Assembly (NCBI RefSeq): GCF_003724155.1 | Contig: NZ_RJJQ01000001.1 | Coordinates: 1-64,000 of the forward strand | Origin: Flexivirga caeni | GTDB lineage: Bacteria; Actinomycetota; Actinomycetes; Actinomycetales; Dermatophilaceae | Reading direction: 5' to 3' | Length of the DNA stretch: 64,000 nt | Part shown: in pieces, positions 35,892 through 45,777 of the stretch | Position numbering within the stretch: the first letter of the stretch is position 1 | Layout: every line of letters starts with the position of its first letter | Translations under genes and position numbers: made by a program | Notes under the pieces: generated by a model | What the model was told of the DNA's origin: nothing | Seen by the model: the letters and a program-made list of their open reading frames with translations, nothing else | Databases searched by the model: none

Positions 35892-36598
35892 CGCTGACCG
35901 TGCACGACATACACACCTACTACGGCAGAAGCCATGTACTGCAAGGCATCTCGCTCGAAGTAGCCGACGGTGAGACAGTCGCGCTACTGGGCCGCAACGG
36001 CGCAGGCAAGACGACCACCATGCGCAGCGTCGTCGGCCTGACCGCACCCCACCGGGGCACGGTCGAACTGGACGACACCGACATCACCGGCATGCCGACC
36101 CACCAGATCGCCCGACGCGGGATGGCCTTCGTACCCAGCGGCCGCCGAGCCTACGCCTCACTGACCGTGCGGCAGAACCTCGCGCTCTCCACACGCGGCA
36201 AAGACAGCCCGAACGCGTGGACCCTGGACCGGGTCCTGGAGACCTTCCCCAAACTCCAGCAACTCGGCAACCGTCGCGCGGGACACCTGTCCGGCGGCGA
36301 GCAACAGATGCTGAAACTCGGGCGCGCGCTGCTCAGCGCGCCCCGGATCCTGCTACTGGACGAACCCACCGAGGGGCTCTCGCCGGCCATCGTGGCCGAC
36401 CTCGGCCGCTGGTTGGCCATCCTGAAAAAAGAGCGGACCACTGTGCTGATCACCGAACAAAACGCCTTGTTCGCACTGAAATACGCCGACCGCGGCTACA
36501 TCATCGAAAAGGGGCTCGTCCGGCACGAAGCGTCCGCAGAATCACTACGACAGAGCACCGAGATCCAGCGCTACCTCGGGGTGGCGGCCAGTGCCTGA
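35888..36598 (+). CDS. livF: Branched-chain-type ABC ATPase LivF
   Basis: The protein has 236 residues. Walker A is GRNGAGKTTTM, the signature is LSGGEQQMLKLGRAL and Walker B is ILLLDEPTEGLSP, followed by VLITEQNALFAL (H-loop position is Gln). It starts in the livG stop (ATGA). Its last 28 bases overlap the end of the convergent epimerase gene, so both 3' ends share DNA. Confidence 0.88.
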   Translation: MTLTVHDIHTYYGRSHVLQGISLEVADGETVALLGRNGAGKTTTMRSVVGLTAPHRGTVELDDTDITGMPTHQIARRGMAFVPSGRRAYASLTVRQNLALSTRGKDSPNAWTLDRVLETFPKLQQLGNRRAGHLSGGEQQMLKLGRALLSAPRILLLDEPTEGLSPAIVADLGRWLAILKKERTTVLITEQNALFALKYADRGYIIEKGLVRHEASAESLRQSTEIQRYLGVAASA

Positions 36599-37521
36599 GC
36601 CTCGCACTGGATGCCCCAGGATGCCGACCAGCTGTCCCCAGGCTGCAGGATCACGAGCGATTCGCCGGAGACGAACGCGTTCGCCGGGCAGGTCATCGGC
36701 TCCACTGCGACACCGGTATGGCGCGCCCGGCCGCCCGGCAACGAGTCGCCGGTGAACAGCTGGGTATACGGGAACGAATCCGCCTCTGCCCACAGCGTCG
36801 TCGACCGATCGCCGGACGCAACCCGGATGCGCCAGCGCCCGTCGGCGTCTGCTTTCAGCCCGGTGAAGGCGGTGTCGAGCGCGGTCTGCGCGATCGGGCG
36901 CTCCGTGCGGAAGTCGTAGCCGGTGCCGTCGACCGGCCGCACTCCAGTCGGGAGCAACCGCTCGTCGACGGTCAGCCAGTTGTCCGCCGGGAGCGACAGG
37001 GTGAGTTCATCGACCGAGCTCTCACCCGTCGTCAGGTAGGGATGCGCGCCGAAACCGAACGGCACCGCGACAGCACCGACGTTGGTGGCGGACGGTGTCA
37101 CCGTCAGCCCTTCGTCACCCAGCTCGTAACGCACGCTCAGGTCGAGTATGCCGCCCCACCCCGGACTCGGCATCAGCCGAAACTGCACGGTGACAGTCGA
37201 ATCCGTGCGTTCAGCGAGCGACCACTGCTCCCATCGCACCAGCCCGTGCGAGGCGTTGTGCCGTGCGGGCTCGGTCAGCGGCAGCTGCTGTGCCTTGCCG
37301 TCGAAGGTGTACTTACCGTCGCCGATGCGATTGGGCCACGGCATCAGCACTTGCCCGCGGCCGGCGTCCGCAGGTGCGTCGGCGGGGAAACCGTGCAGCA
37401 CGGGGCGACCGCCCACTTCATACGACCGGATGCCGCCGCCGACCCCGACGACAGTCAGCCGCTGCTCGCCGTGCGCGATCTCCCATTGCTGCCCGGACGG
37501 CAGGACCGGCACCTCAGTCAT
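36571..37521 (-). CDS. Aldose 1-epimerase family protein
   Basis: The protein has 316 residues from ATG 37521, which overlaps the stop of the acyl-CoA synthetase gene (ATGACTGA). The galactose-mutarotase fold is shown by MPWPNRIGDGKYTFDG, the His motif HNASHGLVRWEQW, FGFGAHPYL (second His) and GVAVEPMTCPANAF with the catalytic Glu. It would interconvert anomers of an aldose, the sugar unknown. Confidence 0.85.
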   Translation of the reverse strand: MTEVPVLPSGQQWEIAHGEQRLTVVGVGGGIRSYEVGGRPVLHGFPADAPADAGRGQVLMPWPNRIGDGKYTFDGKAQQLPLTEPARHNASHGLVRWEQWSLAERTDSTVTVQFRLMPSPGWGGILDLSVRYELGDEGLTVTPSATNVGAVAVPFGFGAHPYLTTGESSVDELTLSLPADNWLTVDERLLPTGVRPVDGTGYDFRTERPIAQTALDTAFTGLKADADGRWRIRVASGDRSTTLWAEADSFPYTQLFTGDSLPGGRARHTGVAVEPMTCPANAFVSGESLVILQPGDSWSASWGIQCEAQALAATPR

Positions 37522-39148
37522 TGCCAAGTATCCGGGTCGCGGCCTCGCGCATCTCGACCTTGCGGATCTTGCCGGTCACGGTCATCGGGAACTCCTCGGT
37601 GACGTGCACGTAGCGCGGGATCTTGTAGTGCGCCAGTTTGCCGGCGCTGAACTCCCGGACGTCCTCAGCGGTCAGCGGGTCCTCACCGGATCGCATGATG
37701 ATCCACGCCATCAGCTCCTCGCCGTACTTTTCGTCGGGCACCCCGATCACCTGCACGTCGGCGATCTTCGGATGGGTGTAGAGGAACTCCTCGATCTCGC
37801 GCGGGTAGACGTTCTCCCCGCCGCGGATGACCAGGTCCTTGATCCGGCCGACGACGTTCACGTAGCCGTCGTCGTCCATCGTCGCGAGGTCACCGGTGTG
37901 CATCCAGCGTGCGGTGTCGATCGCCTCGGCGGTCTTGTCCGGCTGCTCCCAGTAGCCGAGCATCACGCTGTAGCCACGCGTGCACAACTCACCGGTGCCA
38001 CCGCGCGGAGTGGTCAAACCCGTTGCTGGGTCGACAATCTTGACCTCGAGGTGCGGCATGACACGCCCGGTCGTCTCCGTCCGCCGGGCCAGGTTGTCGT
38101 CGGCTCGGGTCATCGTCGACACCGGCGAGGTCTCCGTCATGCCGTAGCAGATGGCGACCTCGCTCATGTTCATCTCGGCGATCACTCGCTTCATCACCTC
38201 GACCGGGCACGGCGAGCCAGCCATGATGCCGGTGCGCAGCGTGCCGAGCTCGAACTGCTCGCCCGCGTCCATCAGCGCCAGCTCCGCGATGAACATCGTC
38301 GGCACGCCATACAACGACGTGCAGCGTTCTGCCGCAACGGCCTTCAGCGTCGCGGCGGGTTCGAAGGAGGGTGCCGGGATGACCATGCAGCTGCCGTGTG
38401 AAGTAGCACCCAAGTTGCCCATGACCATGCCGAAGCAGTGGTAAAACGGCACCGGCAGGCAGATGCGGTCTTCCTCGGTGTAGTTGACGAGCTCGCCGAC
38501 GAAGTAGCCGTTGTTGAGGATGTTGTGGTGCGAGAGCGTGGCACCCTTGGGGAATCCCGTTGTGCCCGAGGTGTATTGGATGTTGATGGGGTCATCGGCG
38601 GTGAGCCCTGCCGATCGCTGCGTGAGCTGTTCGGGAGTGGTGCGCGACGCCCCAGCAAGCAGGTCGTCCCAGGTGGGGTCACCGATGTAGACAACGTCGG
38701 TCAACGAGCGGCATTCCCCGCGCACCTGCTCGACCATCGACCGGTAGTCGGACGTCTTGTGCTTGTCGGCGCTGACGAGCATCCGCATGCCGGATTGCTT
38801 GACGACATAGGACAATTCGTGGGATCGGTAGGCCGGATTGACGCACACCATGATCGCGCCGATCCGCGCGGTCGCATATTGCACCAGCGTCCACTCCGGA
38901 CAGTTGGGCGACCAGATGCCGACCCGGTCGCCCTTGTCGATGCCGGCCGACATGAGGCTCCGCGCGACCTCGTCGACGGCCGAGTCGAACTCGGCATACG
39001 TCCACCGACGACCGCTCGGCACATCGACCAGCGCCTCCCGGTCGGCGAAGCGCTCTGCCGTGCGCCGCAGGTTGTCGCCGATCGTGTCCCCCAGCAGTGG
39101 CACGTCCGACGTACCGCTGCTGTATGACGGGTGGCTACTCTCTGCCAT
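37514..39148 (-). CDS. AMP-forming acyl-CoA synthetase
   Basis: The protein has 544 residues. Core motifs are [18 protein letters not shown] (phosphate loop), [46 protein letters not shown] and the catalytic Lys in [15 protein letters not shown]. It most resembles FadD-type medium or long-chain fatty acid ligases. AGGAGGTCACCG precedes the ATG. I considered MenE because men genes occur in the window, but length and neighbours (an epimerase) do not support it. Confidence 0.85.
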   Translation of the reverse strand: MAESSHPSYSSGTSDVPLLGDTIGDNLRRTAERFADREALVDVPSGRRWTYAEFDSAVDEVARSLMSAGIDKGDRVGIWSPNCPEWTLVQYATARIGAIMVCVNPAYRSHELSYVVKQSGMRMLVSADKHKTSDYRSMVEQVRGECRSLTDVVYIGDPTWDDLLAGASRTTPEQLTQRSAGLTADDPINIQYTSGTTGFPKGATLSHHNILNNGYFVGELVNYTEEDRICLPVPFYHCFGMVMGNLGATSHGSCMVIPAPSFEPAATLKAVAAERCTSLYGVPTMFIAELALMDAGEQFELGTLRTGIMAGSPCPVEVMKRVIAEMNMSEVAICYGMTETSPVSTMTRADDNLARRTETTGRVMPHLEVKIVDPATGLTTPRGGTGELCTRGYSVMLGYWEQPDKTAEAIDTARWMHTGDLATMDDDGYVNVVGRIKDLVIRGGENVYPREIEEFLYTHPKIADVQVIGVPDEKYGEELMAWIIMRSGEDPLTAEDVREFSAGKLAHYKIPRYVHVTEEFPMTVTGKIRKVEMREAATRILGND

Positions 39149-39186
39149 CGGTGACCTCCTGGGACTGGCGGTGTGTCCCCCTCAGA

Positions 39187-40383
39187 TTAAGTCAACGGCG
39201 TCCGGCGCGACGGCATAGCACGTTCAAGCGTCTGCGCCAGCCGGTCGCCGCGGTGCGTGCCGATGATGTAGGTGCCTGTGTCGCCGAAGACCTGACTGGC
39301 GGCCCGGACGCTGTAGCCGACGATCGCGGCACCCGGCATAGCCGCGGGAACACGCGCCGGATCCACCCGCACCACAAGGATGTTCGCGACTTCCGGGCCG
39401 GTGAAGTTGCCCCAGTTGCCCACCCCTTTGCCGAGCTGTGGCACCGGAATGTCACCGTCCGGGTACGGCGACCTCGGGACCGGGATCCGTCTCCGGCGGG
39501 GGCGGTGACACACGGTCCAGACCAGCACCTCGTCCAGCGGGATCTCCTGGCGCTTCCACGCGCGTCCGGCACGCGGCACGACGAAGGCACCGATGGTCAG
39601 CGTGCCACCCGCCAGCCGGATGCCGTAGGGCGCGAACAGCGCGATCGCGAAGACCACGACGATCACGATGACGAAGGGCAACAGCAGCCAGAGCGCCCAG
39701 CCGAACCGCGTCGTACCCCAGACGATCACCACACCCGCCAGCACACACCCCGCCAGCAACCGCCACGGCACCTGGCTCATCGACTCGCGGTAGGTGACCG
39801 AACGGTCCACCGGCACGCGCAGCCACGACGGTTCCCCGAGCGTCCTCGAGCCGTCCAGCAGCCTCGCCGAAGCGGCCCGCAGCGCACGATTTCGCGCCGC
39901 GAGCAGCTCGGCTCGCTGGGCCGAGCCCGGGGTCCGGCGCATGGTCAGCCCGACGGTGCCGAGCGCCGCGCACACGGCTGCGCCGGACAGGCCACCCGCC
40001 CCCGAGAAGTCGCCGCCCACCATGTCCGTGATCTCGACGGCCAGGATGAGCAGGGCCGCCGCCTAGAACACCATCGCCAGAGCGGTGCCGGTGAAACGCC
40101 GGCCGCGCGACACACCGGTGGCCGGCGCCGAAGCCACGGACGACACCTGGACGACTTGTTGCCCGCCACGCACGGCCCGGCGAAAGCAGAGGAACGCCAG
40201 CCAGCTGAGCAGCGCCAACACCACGCAGGTGATCGCGACACCGCTTGCCCGACCATCCTTCTGCGCGCTGCCGGTCGCCACCTCGACTAGGACGGCTCCG
40301 AAGAACAGATCGACCAGCACGAGCAGCACGCCGGTCACGATCCACGGCCACCGACGTCGGCGGTCGGGCTTCGCAGTGCTCAC
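39187..40383 (-). pseudogene. Membrane protein gene interrupted by an in-frame TAG
   Basis: From GTG 40383, with AAGGAGGGCAG directly before it, 106 codons run to a TAG at 40063-40065. The same frame then continues for 291 more codons to 39187. The stop falls inside a hydrophobic segment (TGTALAMVF, stop, AAALLILAVEI), so the two parts read as one protein of about 398 residues with helices near 15-35, 50-68, 97-118 and two more in the middle, then a soluble C-terminal domain (WKRQEIPLDEVLVWTV, GNFTGPEVANILVVRVD). I do not recognise the family. A nonsense mutation is the simplest reading; the downstream part could restart at ATG 40023. Confidence 0.6.
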
Positions 40384-40492
40384 CTGCCCTCCTTCTCCTC
40401 GCGGGCGCATCTCAGACACCCGGATGGCGGCGACGCTCCCAGCCCGGTCTCCGAAGAACCTGACAGGCCGTCGCCAGGCTCTGGCCCGGACC

Positions 40493-40498
40493 TATTCT
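40493..40498 (+). promoter_or_regulatory. -10 element of a leaderless promoter
   Basis: TATTCT ends 6 bases before the GTG at 40505, with no ribosome site between, so the transcript of the helicase-associated gene probably begins at the start codon. Confidence 0.45.
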
Positions 40499-40504
40499 TG
40501 ACCG

Positions 40505-42706
40505 GTGCCGCGATCCGCACGCAGTTTTGCTGACGACCTCCGCGCGCGCAGCGATGATCAGCTGCGCACGCTCCTTCGTGCACGCCCGGACCTGACCCGA
40601 CCGGCACCTGCCGACCTCACTGCCCTCGCCGCGCGCGCGAGCACCGTCGCCAGTGTCCGGCGCGCACTGGATCAGTTGTCCGCCGGCCACCTCCGCGTGC
40701 TGGAAGCCGTGCTGGTCAAGGACGTCGACGCTGCGCCCGAGCTGCTGGGTGCATCGAAGCGACACGTGCAGTCGATCTGCCGGGATTTGTGGGACCAGGC
40801 GCTGCTGTGGCGCAGCCCTGAGGGCTGTCGCCCCGCGCGAGCTGTTGCCGACGTGCTCACCGCACCAGCGCGGCTCGGGCCGACAAGCCGGGAGTTGGGC
40901 GTGCCCGACCTCTCGGAGAAGGCACTCACGGCATACGAAAGCCTCACTGGCGCAGCCAAATCCGCGATCGACCGACTGCGCTGGGAGCACCCGCGCGCGA
41001 GTTTCGACGGGCCTGCCGCGGCGGACGTGCTGAGCGAGCTGGTCGCCGCCGGGCTGCTGGTGCGCACCGACGATGACGGCGTCATTCCGCGCGAGGTGGG
41101 TCTCGCGCTGCGCGGCGGCCGACTCTATCGGGACGGTATCGAGCCACCGGTGCCACCGGATGGCGGGCAGGTCGCCAAGGACGCCGACGCCGACTCGGCC
41201 CGTGCCGCACTCGACATCCTGTGGCACGTCGAATCCGTTGTCCGGCAATGGGACTCGGCCCCACCTCGCGTGTTGCGCTCGGGCGGCCTCAGCGTCCGGG
41301 ACCACCGAACCGTCGCTACCTCACTCGGTGTCGAGCTCGGGCTCGCGGCATTCGTCACCGAGTTGGCGTATGCCGCGAGCCTGATCGCGAACGACGGCGA
41401 CTTCGAGCCGAGCTGGCTACCCACTGCCGCGTATGACGAGTGGGCCGACCGCGACCCGGCCGACCGATGGGCGGCACTGGCGACCGCATGGTGGGCGTCC
41501 GGCCGCGCCGCGTTTCTCGCCGGCGCCGGCACCACGCAGGGCACGATCAACGTGCTCGGCCCCGACGCCGCATGGCCGCTGATGCGCGGTCGCCGGCAGG
41601 ACGTGTTGCATGCCCTGCGGGATGTGGACCCGGACGTCCCGGTGGCGGTCGACTACGTGGACGCCGTGCTGCGTTGGCGCCGGCCGTTGCGATTGCCTGC
41701 CGGCGCACCAACCCACGCCGCCGATGTACTCCGCGAGGCAGCCTGGCTCGGCATCACGGGACGCGACGTCCTTTCCACCGCCGGGCGTGCCCTGGTCGAC
41801 GGAGCCGACCCTGCGGAGGCCATGCGAAGCGCCATGCCTGCGCCCGTGGATCACCTTCTGTTGCAAGCGGATCTGACGGCTGTCGCGCCCGGTCCGCTCA
41901 CCGCTGACCTCGACGCTCTCATGCGCGAGTCCGCCGAAGTCGAGTCGCGTGGGGGCGCCACCGTCTATCGCTTCACGGACGCAAGCATCCGTCGCGCCCT
42001 CGACGGCGGCCGGCCTGCCGGCGAGTTGTTGGAGCGGCTGACGGTCGCCAGCCCGACTCCGGTGCCGCAACCCCTCGAATACCTCATCTCGGATGTCGCA
42101 CGCCGGCACGGGCAGACCCGGGTGGGCACCGCAGGCTGCTACCTGCGCAACGACGACGTCGCGACTCTCGACGCAATGACCAATGACCGCTATCTCGCAG
42201 CGCTGCAGCTGCGCAGAATCGCACCGACGGTGGTCGTCTCGCCCGCCCACCCGGCAACAGTTCTGGAAATGCTGCGGCAGCACGGCTATTCGCCGATCGC
42301 CGAGGGCCAGGATGGTCACGTCGTCCGGGTCGGAGACGACCGTCGGCGCGCACCGGTGCCACGCACTGCGCAGCCGCCGACGCTCGACTCGGTCAGTGAC
42401 GGCGCGATCGACCAGGTGATCGGCCACCTGCGGCGTGGCGAGATCGCTGCGGGCACCCGATCGGCGCGCAGCTCGGGCCCCCGCATCCCCTCCACCGATC
42501 CGACCGTGACCCTGGCGTTGTTGCAGGAGGCCGCGGCTGATCGCGCGGCCGTCTGGATCGGCTTCTCCGATGTGCACGGCGAGTTGCACCGCACCCTCTT
42601 CCACCCGCGACAGGTGGATGGCGGACGGGTCACGGGGACCGTCGGTGAGCGGGACGAGACACGGACCTTCTCCATCCACCGCATCTCCGGGGTCGCGTCC
42701 GAGTAG
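40505..42706 (+). CDS. Helicase-associated (XPB N-terminal-like, PF13625 type) protein
   Basis: The protein has 733 residues starting at GTG 40505. There is no Walker motif. The N-terminal half is a repeated helical, winged-helix-like region (LRTLLRARPDLTRPAPADLT, LEAVLVKDVDAAPELLGASK). Near the C-terminus VDHLLLQADLTAVAPGPL opens the domain shared with XPB/Ssl2 N-termini. The last part (AAVWIGFSDVHGELHRTLFH) looks like a WYL-type domain. In actinobacteria such proteins are usually next to the XPB helicase; here XPB is 5.8 kb downstream on the same strand. It probably acts in DNA repair with XPB. Confidence 0.75.
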   Translation: MPRSARSFADDLRARSDDQLRTLLRARPDLTRPAPADLTALAARASTVASVRRALDQLSAGHLRVLEAVLVKDVDAAPELLGASKRHVQSICRDLWDQALLWRSPEGCRPARAVADVLTAPARLGPTSRELGVPDLSEKALTAYESLTGAAKSAIDRLRWEHPRASFDGPAAADVLSELVAAGLLVRTDDDGVIPREVGLALRGGRLYRDGIEPPVPPDGGQVAKDADADSARAALDILWHVESVVRQWDSAPPRVLRSGGLSVRDHRTVATSLGVELGLAAFVTELAYAASLIANDGDFEPSWLPTAAYDEWADRDPADRWAALATAWWASGRAAFLAGAGTTQGTINVLGPDAAWPLMRGRRQDVLHALRDVDPDVPVAVDYVDAVLRWRRPLRLPAGAPTHAADVLREAAWLGITGRDVLSTAGRALVDGADPAEAMRSAMPAPVDHLLLQADLTAVAPGPLTADLDALMRESAEVESRGGATVYRFTDASIRRALDGGRPAGELLERLTVASPTPVPQPLEYLISDVARRHGQTRVGTAGCYLRNDDVATLDAMTNDRYLAALQLRRIAPTVVVSPAHPATVLEMLRQHGYSPIAEGQDGHVVRVGDDRRRAPVPRTAQPPTLDSVSDGAIDQVIGHLRRGEIAAGTRSARSSGPRIPSTDPTVTLALLQEAAADRAAVWIGFSDVHGELHRTLFHPRQVDGGRVTGTVGERDETRTFSIHRISGVASE

Positions 42707-42911
42707 GCGCAAACTCCTTCAGCCGCAGGCATATTCGACCACCACGAACGGCCGCGTAGACCACCTCTTCGCGGGCCGATCACGCCCCGGCGCGCAACTT
42801 TGACCAAACCATTGCGAAACCTTTGCCCCTCGATGAATGCGCTCGGCAGTAGTTTCGGCCGTCATCACTATTGAGTTGTGACACATCTGAACGTTATCTG
42901 AAAGGACACCT

Positions 42912-44978
42912 ATGTCGTCATCAACGCGACGTGGGCCGCGGCCAAGAGCCGCTGGCGTCGCATTACTGGGTGTGGTCGCTGCCTTGCCACTCGCCATGAC
43001 CGGCGGAATGGCATACGCACACCCGTTGCACAGCGCGGCTCACCAGTCGCATCGTTCGGCAACCCGGGCACCCTCCACAGGGACCGTCTCCGGAACACCG
43101 ATCAAGGCCGGCGTCAAGGTTCAGCACAGCTGTTCACAGTCGGTGAGGGAGGGCTGGGCCACCTGTTTCGCACTACGACAGTCCAACCCGGTCGAGCCGA
43201 ACCGCATCGTCCCGCATGCCGTCACCCCGAATGCAACGCCGTCCGGTTACGGCCCCAGCGACATCCAGTCGGCATACAACCTCCCCAGCAGCACCGCCGG
43301 CTCGGGCACCACTGTCGCGATTGTCGATGCGTATGACGACCCCAACGCGGAGTCGGACCTCGCGACCTACCGCAGCCAGTACGGCCTGCCGGCCTGCACG
43401 ACGGCGAACGGCTGCTTCACGAAGCTGAATCAGTCCGGTACGCAAGGAAGTTACCCGACCGCGAACACCGGGTGGGCGGGCGAGATCTCGCTCGATCTGG
43501 ATGCCGTCAGCGCCGCGTGCCCGGCGTGCAAGATCATGCTGGTCGAGGCGAACTCGGCGAGCATGCCCGACCTGGGCACCGCCGTGAACACCGCGGTGGC
43601 CAAGGGCGCGAAGTACGTCTCCAACAGCTACGGCGGCTCGGAGGACAGCACCACCAACAGTGAGGACTCGAGCTACTACAAGCACGCCGGGGTCTTCATC
43701 ACCGCCAGCACCGGCGACTCGGACTACGGCGCGGAGTTCCCCGCAACGTCAGCGTACGTGACGGCTGTCGGCGGCACCTCGCTCAGCAGAGCGAGCGGCA
43801 CGAGCCGCGGATGGACCGAATCTGTCTGGTACACAAGCTCTTCCGAAGGCACCGGCTCGGGTTGTTCGGCATACGTGGCCAAGCCGTCGTTCCAGAGCGG
43901 CGTCAGCACCGGGTGCAGCAAGCGCGCCGAGGCCGACGTCTCGATGGATGCTGACCCGGCGACCGGCCTCGCGGTCTACCAGACCTATGGTGGCAGCGGA
44001 TGGAGCGTGTATGGCGGGACCAGCCTCGCGTCCCCGCTGCTCGCGTCCACCGCGGCTCTCGCGGGCGCAGCCGGCAACTCGACCTACGGGAACGACCTGT
44101 CCTACTCGCACACAGCCGACTTCAACGACGTGACCAGCGGCAGCAACGGCAGCTGCGGCACGGTCCTGTGCAACGCGGGGACCGGCTGGGACGGACCGTC
44201 GGGCAACGGCACCCCGGACGGGGTCGCCGGTTTCGGTGCTCCCACGACTTCCGGTGTGACAGTGACGAATCCGGGCAGCAAGAGCAGCGCGAGCGGCACC
44301 GCCGTCTCACTGCAGCTCGCGGCGAGCGGTGGCACTTCGCCATACACCTGGAGCGCCAGTGGTCTGCCGAGCGGGCTGTCGATCAGCAGCTCGGGCCTGG
44401 TCTCCGGCACGCCGACGAAGGCTGGAACCTACTCGGTCACGGTGACCGCGACCGACGCAACGGGCACCACGGCGTCGGCAACGTTCCCCTGGACGGTCAC
44501 CGCGAGCGGCGGCGGTGGCAGCACGTGCTCCGGGCAGCTCGTGCAGAACCCGGGCTTCGAGTCGGGCGCGGCCAACTGGACCGAGAGCAACAGCAACATC
44601 ATCGGACAATGGGGCGCCGACGAGCCGCCGTATGCCGGGTCGTATGACGCCTGGCTGGACGGCTACGGGACGACACACACCGACACGCTGTCGCAGAGCA
44701 TCACCATCCCGTCCGGCTGCACCGCGAAGCTGTCCTACTACCTGCACATCGACACCGACGAGACAGGTCCGACGGCATACGACAAGCTGACGGTGAAGGC
44801 CGGTTCGACGAAGCTGGCGACCTACTCCAACGTCAATGCGGCAAGCGGTTACACGCTGCACACGGTCAACCTGTCGGCGTTTGCCGGCAAGACGGTCAAG
44901 ATCACTTTCACCGGCACGGAGGACGACTCGCTGCAGACGTCGTTCGTGCTGGACAACGTGACGGCAAACCTGTCGTGA
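42912..44978 (+). CDS. Secreted S53 (sedolisin-type) peptidase with Ig-like and C-terminal beta domains
   Basis: The protein has 688 residues with AAAGGACACCT before the ATG. The signal peptide ([21 protein letters not shown]) spans about 15-37. The catalytic region runs from about 113: [29 protein letters not shown] (Glu/Asp pair near 192-196), [16 protein letters not shown] (oxyanion Asp) and [13 protein letters not shown] (Ser near 369). A putative Ig domain ([17 protein letters not shown]) spans about 430-535, and a jelly-roll-like domain ([16 protein letters not shown]) ends the protein. Only about 75 residues lie between signal and catalytic domain, so the usual large pro-domain is missing. 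Confidence 0.85.
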   Translation: MSSSTRRGPRPRAAGVALLGVVAALPLAMTGGMAYAHPLHSAAHQSHRSATRAPSTGTVSGTPIKAGVKVQHSCSQSVREGWATCFALRQSNPVEPNRIVPHAVTPNATPSGYGPSDIQSAYNLPSSTAGSGTTVAIVDAYDDPNAESDLATYRSQYGLPACTTANGCFTKLNQSGTQGSYPTANTGWAGEISLDLDAVSAACPACKIMLVEANSASMPDLGTAVNTAVAKGAKYVSNSYGGSEDSTTNSEDSSYYKHAGVFITASTGDSDYGAEFPATSAYVTAVGGTSLSRASGTSRGWTESVWYTSSSEGTGSGCSAYVAKPSFQSGVSTGCSKRAEADVSMDADPATGLAVYQTYGGSGWSVYGGTSLASPLLASTAALAGAAGNSTYGNDLSYSHTADFNDVTSGSNGSCGTVLCNAGTGWDGPSGNGTPDGVAGFGAPTTSGVTVTNPGSKSSASGTAVSLQLAASGGTSPYTWSASGLPSGLSISSSGLVSGTPTKAGTYSVTVTATDATGTTASATFPWTVTASGGGGSTCSGQLVQNPGFESGAANWTESNSNIIGQWGADEPPYAGSYDAWLDGYGTTHTDTLSQSITIPSGCTAKLSYYLHIDTDETGPTAYDKLTVKAGSTKLATYSNVNAASGYTLHTVNLSAFAGKTVKITFTGTEDDSLQTSFVLDNVTANLS

Positions 44979-44988
44979 CGAACTACTG

Positions 44989-45073
44989 ATTGAGCGGTAC
45001 ACCAACGCATTGAGCGGCACACTCCGAGACGGTCTCGGAGTGTGCCGCTCGATGCATATGTGTGCCGCTCAAT
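44989..45073. repeat. Nested hairpin repeat, copy 2
   Basis: Outer arms ATTGAGCGGTACAC and GTGTGCCGCTCAAT enclose inner arms of 24 bases at 45007-45030 and 45032-45055 (GCATTGAGCGGCACAC... mirrored as ...GTGTGCCGCTCGATGC), with a one-base loop. Both arms repeat the unit ATTGAGCGG-ACAC, so the architecture equals that at 20456. It starts 10 bases after the S53 peptidase stop and its right arm covers the stop of the convergent GNAT gene, which suggests a terminator for both. Confidence 0.8.
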
Positions 45074-45662
45074 GGGGCCGCTCGGCCAGCCATGCCTCGT
45101 GGGTGATCTCATAGAGCACCTCGCCCTTCTCGGTGCCCGGCAACGGATCGTCGAAGTCCACGAAATACGTTCGCACATAACGCATTCCGATCTTCTCCAT
45201 TACTGCCCGCGACCCGGCGTTCACCGCCATGGTGTCCGCGACAACCTTCCGCACGCCGACGGTCTCGAACGCGTGCCGCAGCAACTCGCGGGATGCCTCG
45301 CTCGCATAACCCTGCCGCCAGTGTCTCCGCGCGATGCGATACCCGAGTTCGGCGGCGTCTGGGTCGACCGGTCGCAGCTGCGTGTGCCCTGGCGGGAGCA
45401 TCATCAACCCGACGAACTCACCTGGCACGCAGTCAGGTTCACCTGTATGGCGGAACGCCACCCAATACCCGAGCCCGTCGATCCGACACCCCAACTCCAT
45501 GCGTTCCGAATGCGATTCGAGCACTTCGTCGCGAGTGCGCGCCCGCCCCCAGATGTAGCGCAGCACCTCCGCGTCCGAGTCGAGCGCGACTTCCAGTTCG
45601 AGATGCTCGTCATCAAGCGGCACCATGAGCAGGCGCTCCGTGCGCAGCACTGGCTGGTTCAT
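45069..45662 (-). CDS. GNAT-family N-acetyltransferase (RimJ-like)
   Basis: The protein has 197 residues from ATG 45662, with AGGAAGAAG upstream. It begins LRTERLLMVPLDDEHLE, and the acetyl-CoA region reads ELGYRIARRHWRQGYASEAS (Arg/Gln-x-x-Gly-x-Ala), followed by VVADTMAVNAGSRAVMEKIG and MRYVRTYFVDF. This is the ribosomal-protein-alanine acetyltransferase-like group, whose members modify protein N-termini or small amines. The target is unknown. Longer upstream open frames cross the repeat at 45675 and are not used. Confidence 0.85.
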   Translation of the reverse strand: MNQPVLRTERLLMVPLDDEHLELEVALDSDAEVLRYIWGRARTRDEVLESHSERMELGCRIDGLGYWVAFRHTGEPDCVPGEFVGLMMLPPGHTQLRPVDPDAAELGYRIARRHWRQGYASEASRELLRHAFETVGVRKVVADTMAVNAGSRAVMEKIGMRYVRTYFVDFDDPLPGTEKGEVLYEITHEAWLAERPH

Positions 45663-45674
45663 CGTCTTCTTCCT

Positions 45675-45761
45675 GATCGAGAGGACCCAATCCGCATCCA
45701 CCGGACCCAATCCGGGCCGCGGTTTGGGGTCCGCTCGGTTCCCGATTGGGTCCTCTCGATC
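45675..45761. repeat. Nested hairpin repeat, copy 3
   Basis: Outer arms GATCGAGAGGACCCAAT and ATTGGGTCCTCTCGATC are a perfect 17-base inverted repeat, and the arm sequence is nearly identical to copy 1. The inner arms (ACCGGACCCAATCC and GGTTTGGGGTCCGCT) pair imperfectly and carry the same GGACCC core. It sits after the M13 peptidase stop and upstream of the GNAT start, both on the minus strand. Confidence 0.8.
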
Positions 45762-45777
45762 CGGAGACGTCCCCAGT

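Noticed and set aside
37514-39148. MenE (succinylbenzoate-CoA ligase) assignment
   Set aside because: The protein is longer than actinobacterial MenE and its neighbours are not menaquinone genes, so a general acyl-CoA ligase is preferred.
39187-40383. Pyrrolysine or programmed readthrough at the TAG
   Set aside because: Pyrrolysine genes are not seen and the codon lies in a plain hydrophobic helix; a mutation or sequencing error is simpler.
44979-45100. CRISPR-like repeats
   Set aside because: The repeated units are inverted copies forming one hairpin, without spacers of constant length and without cas genes.
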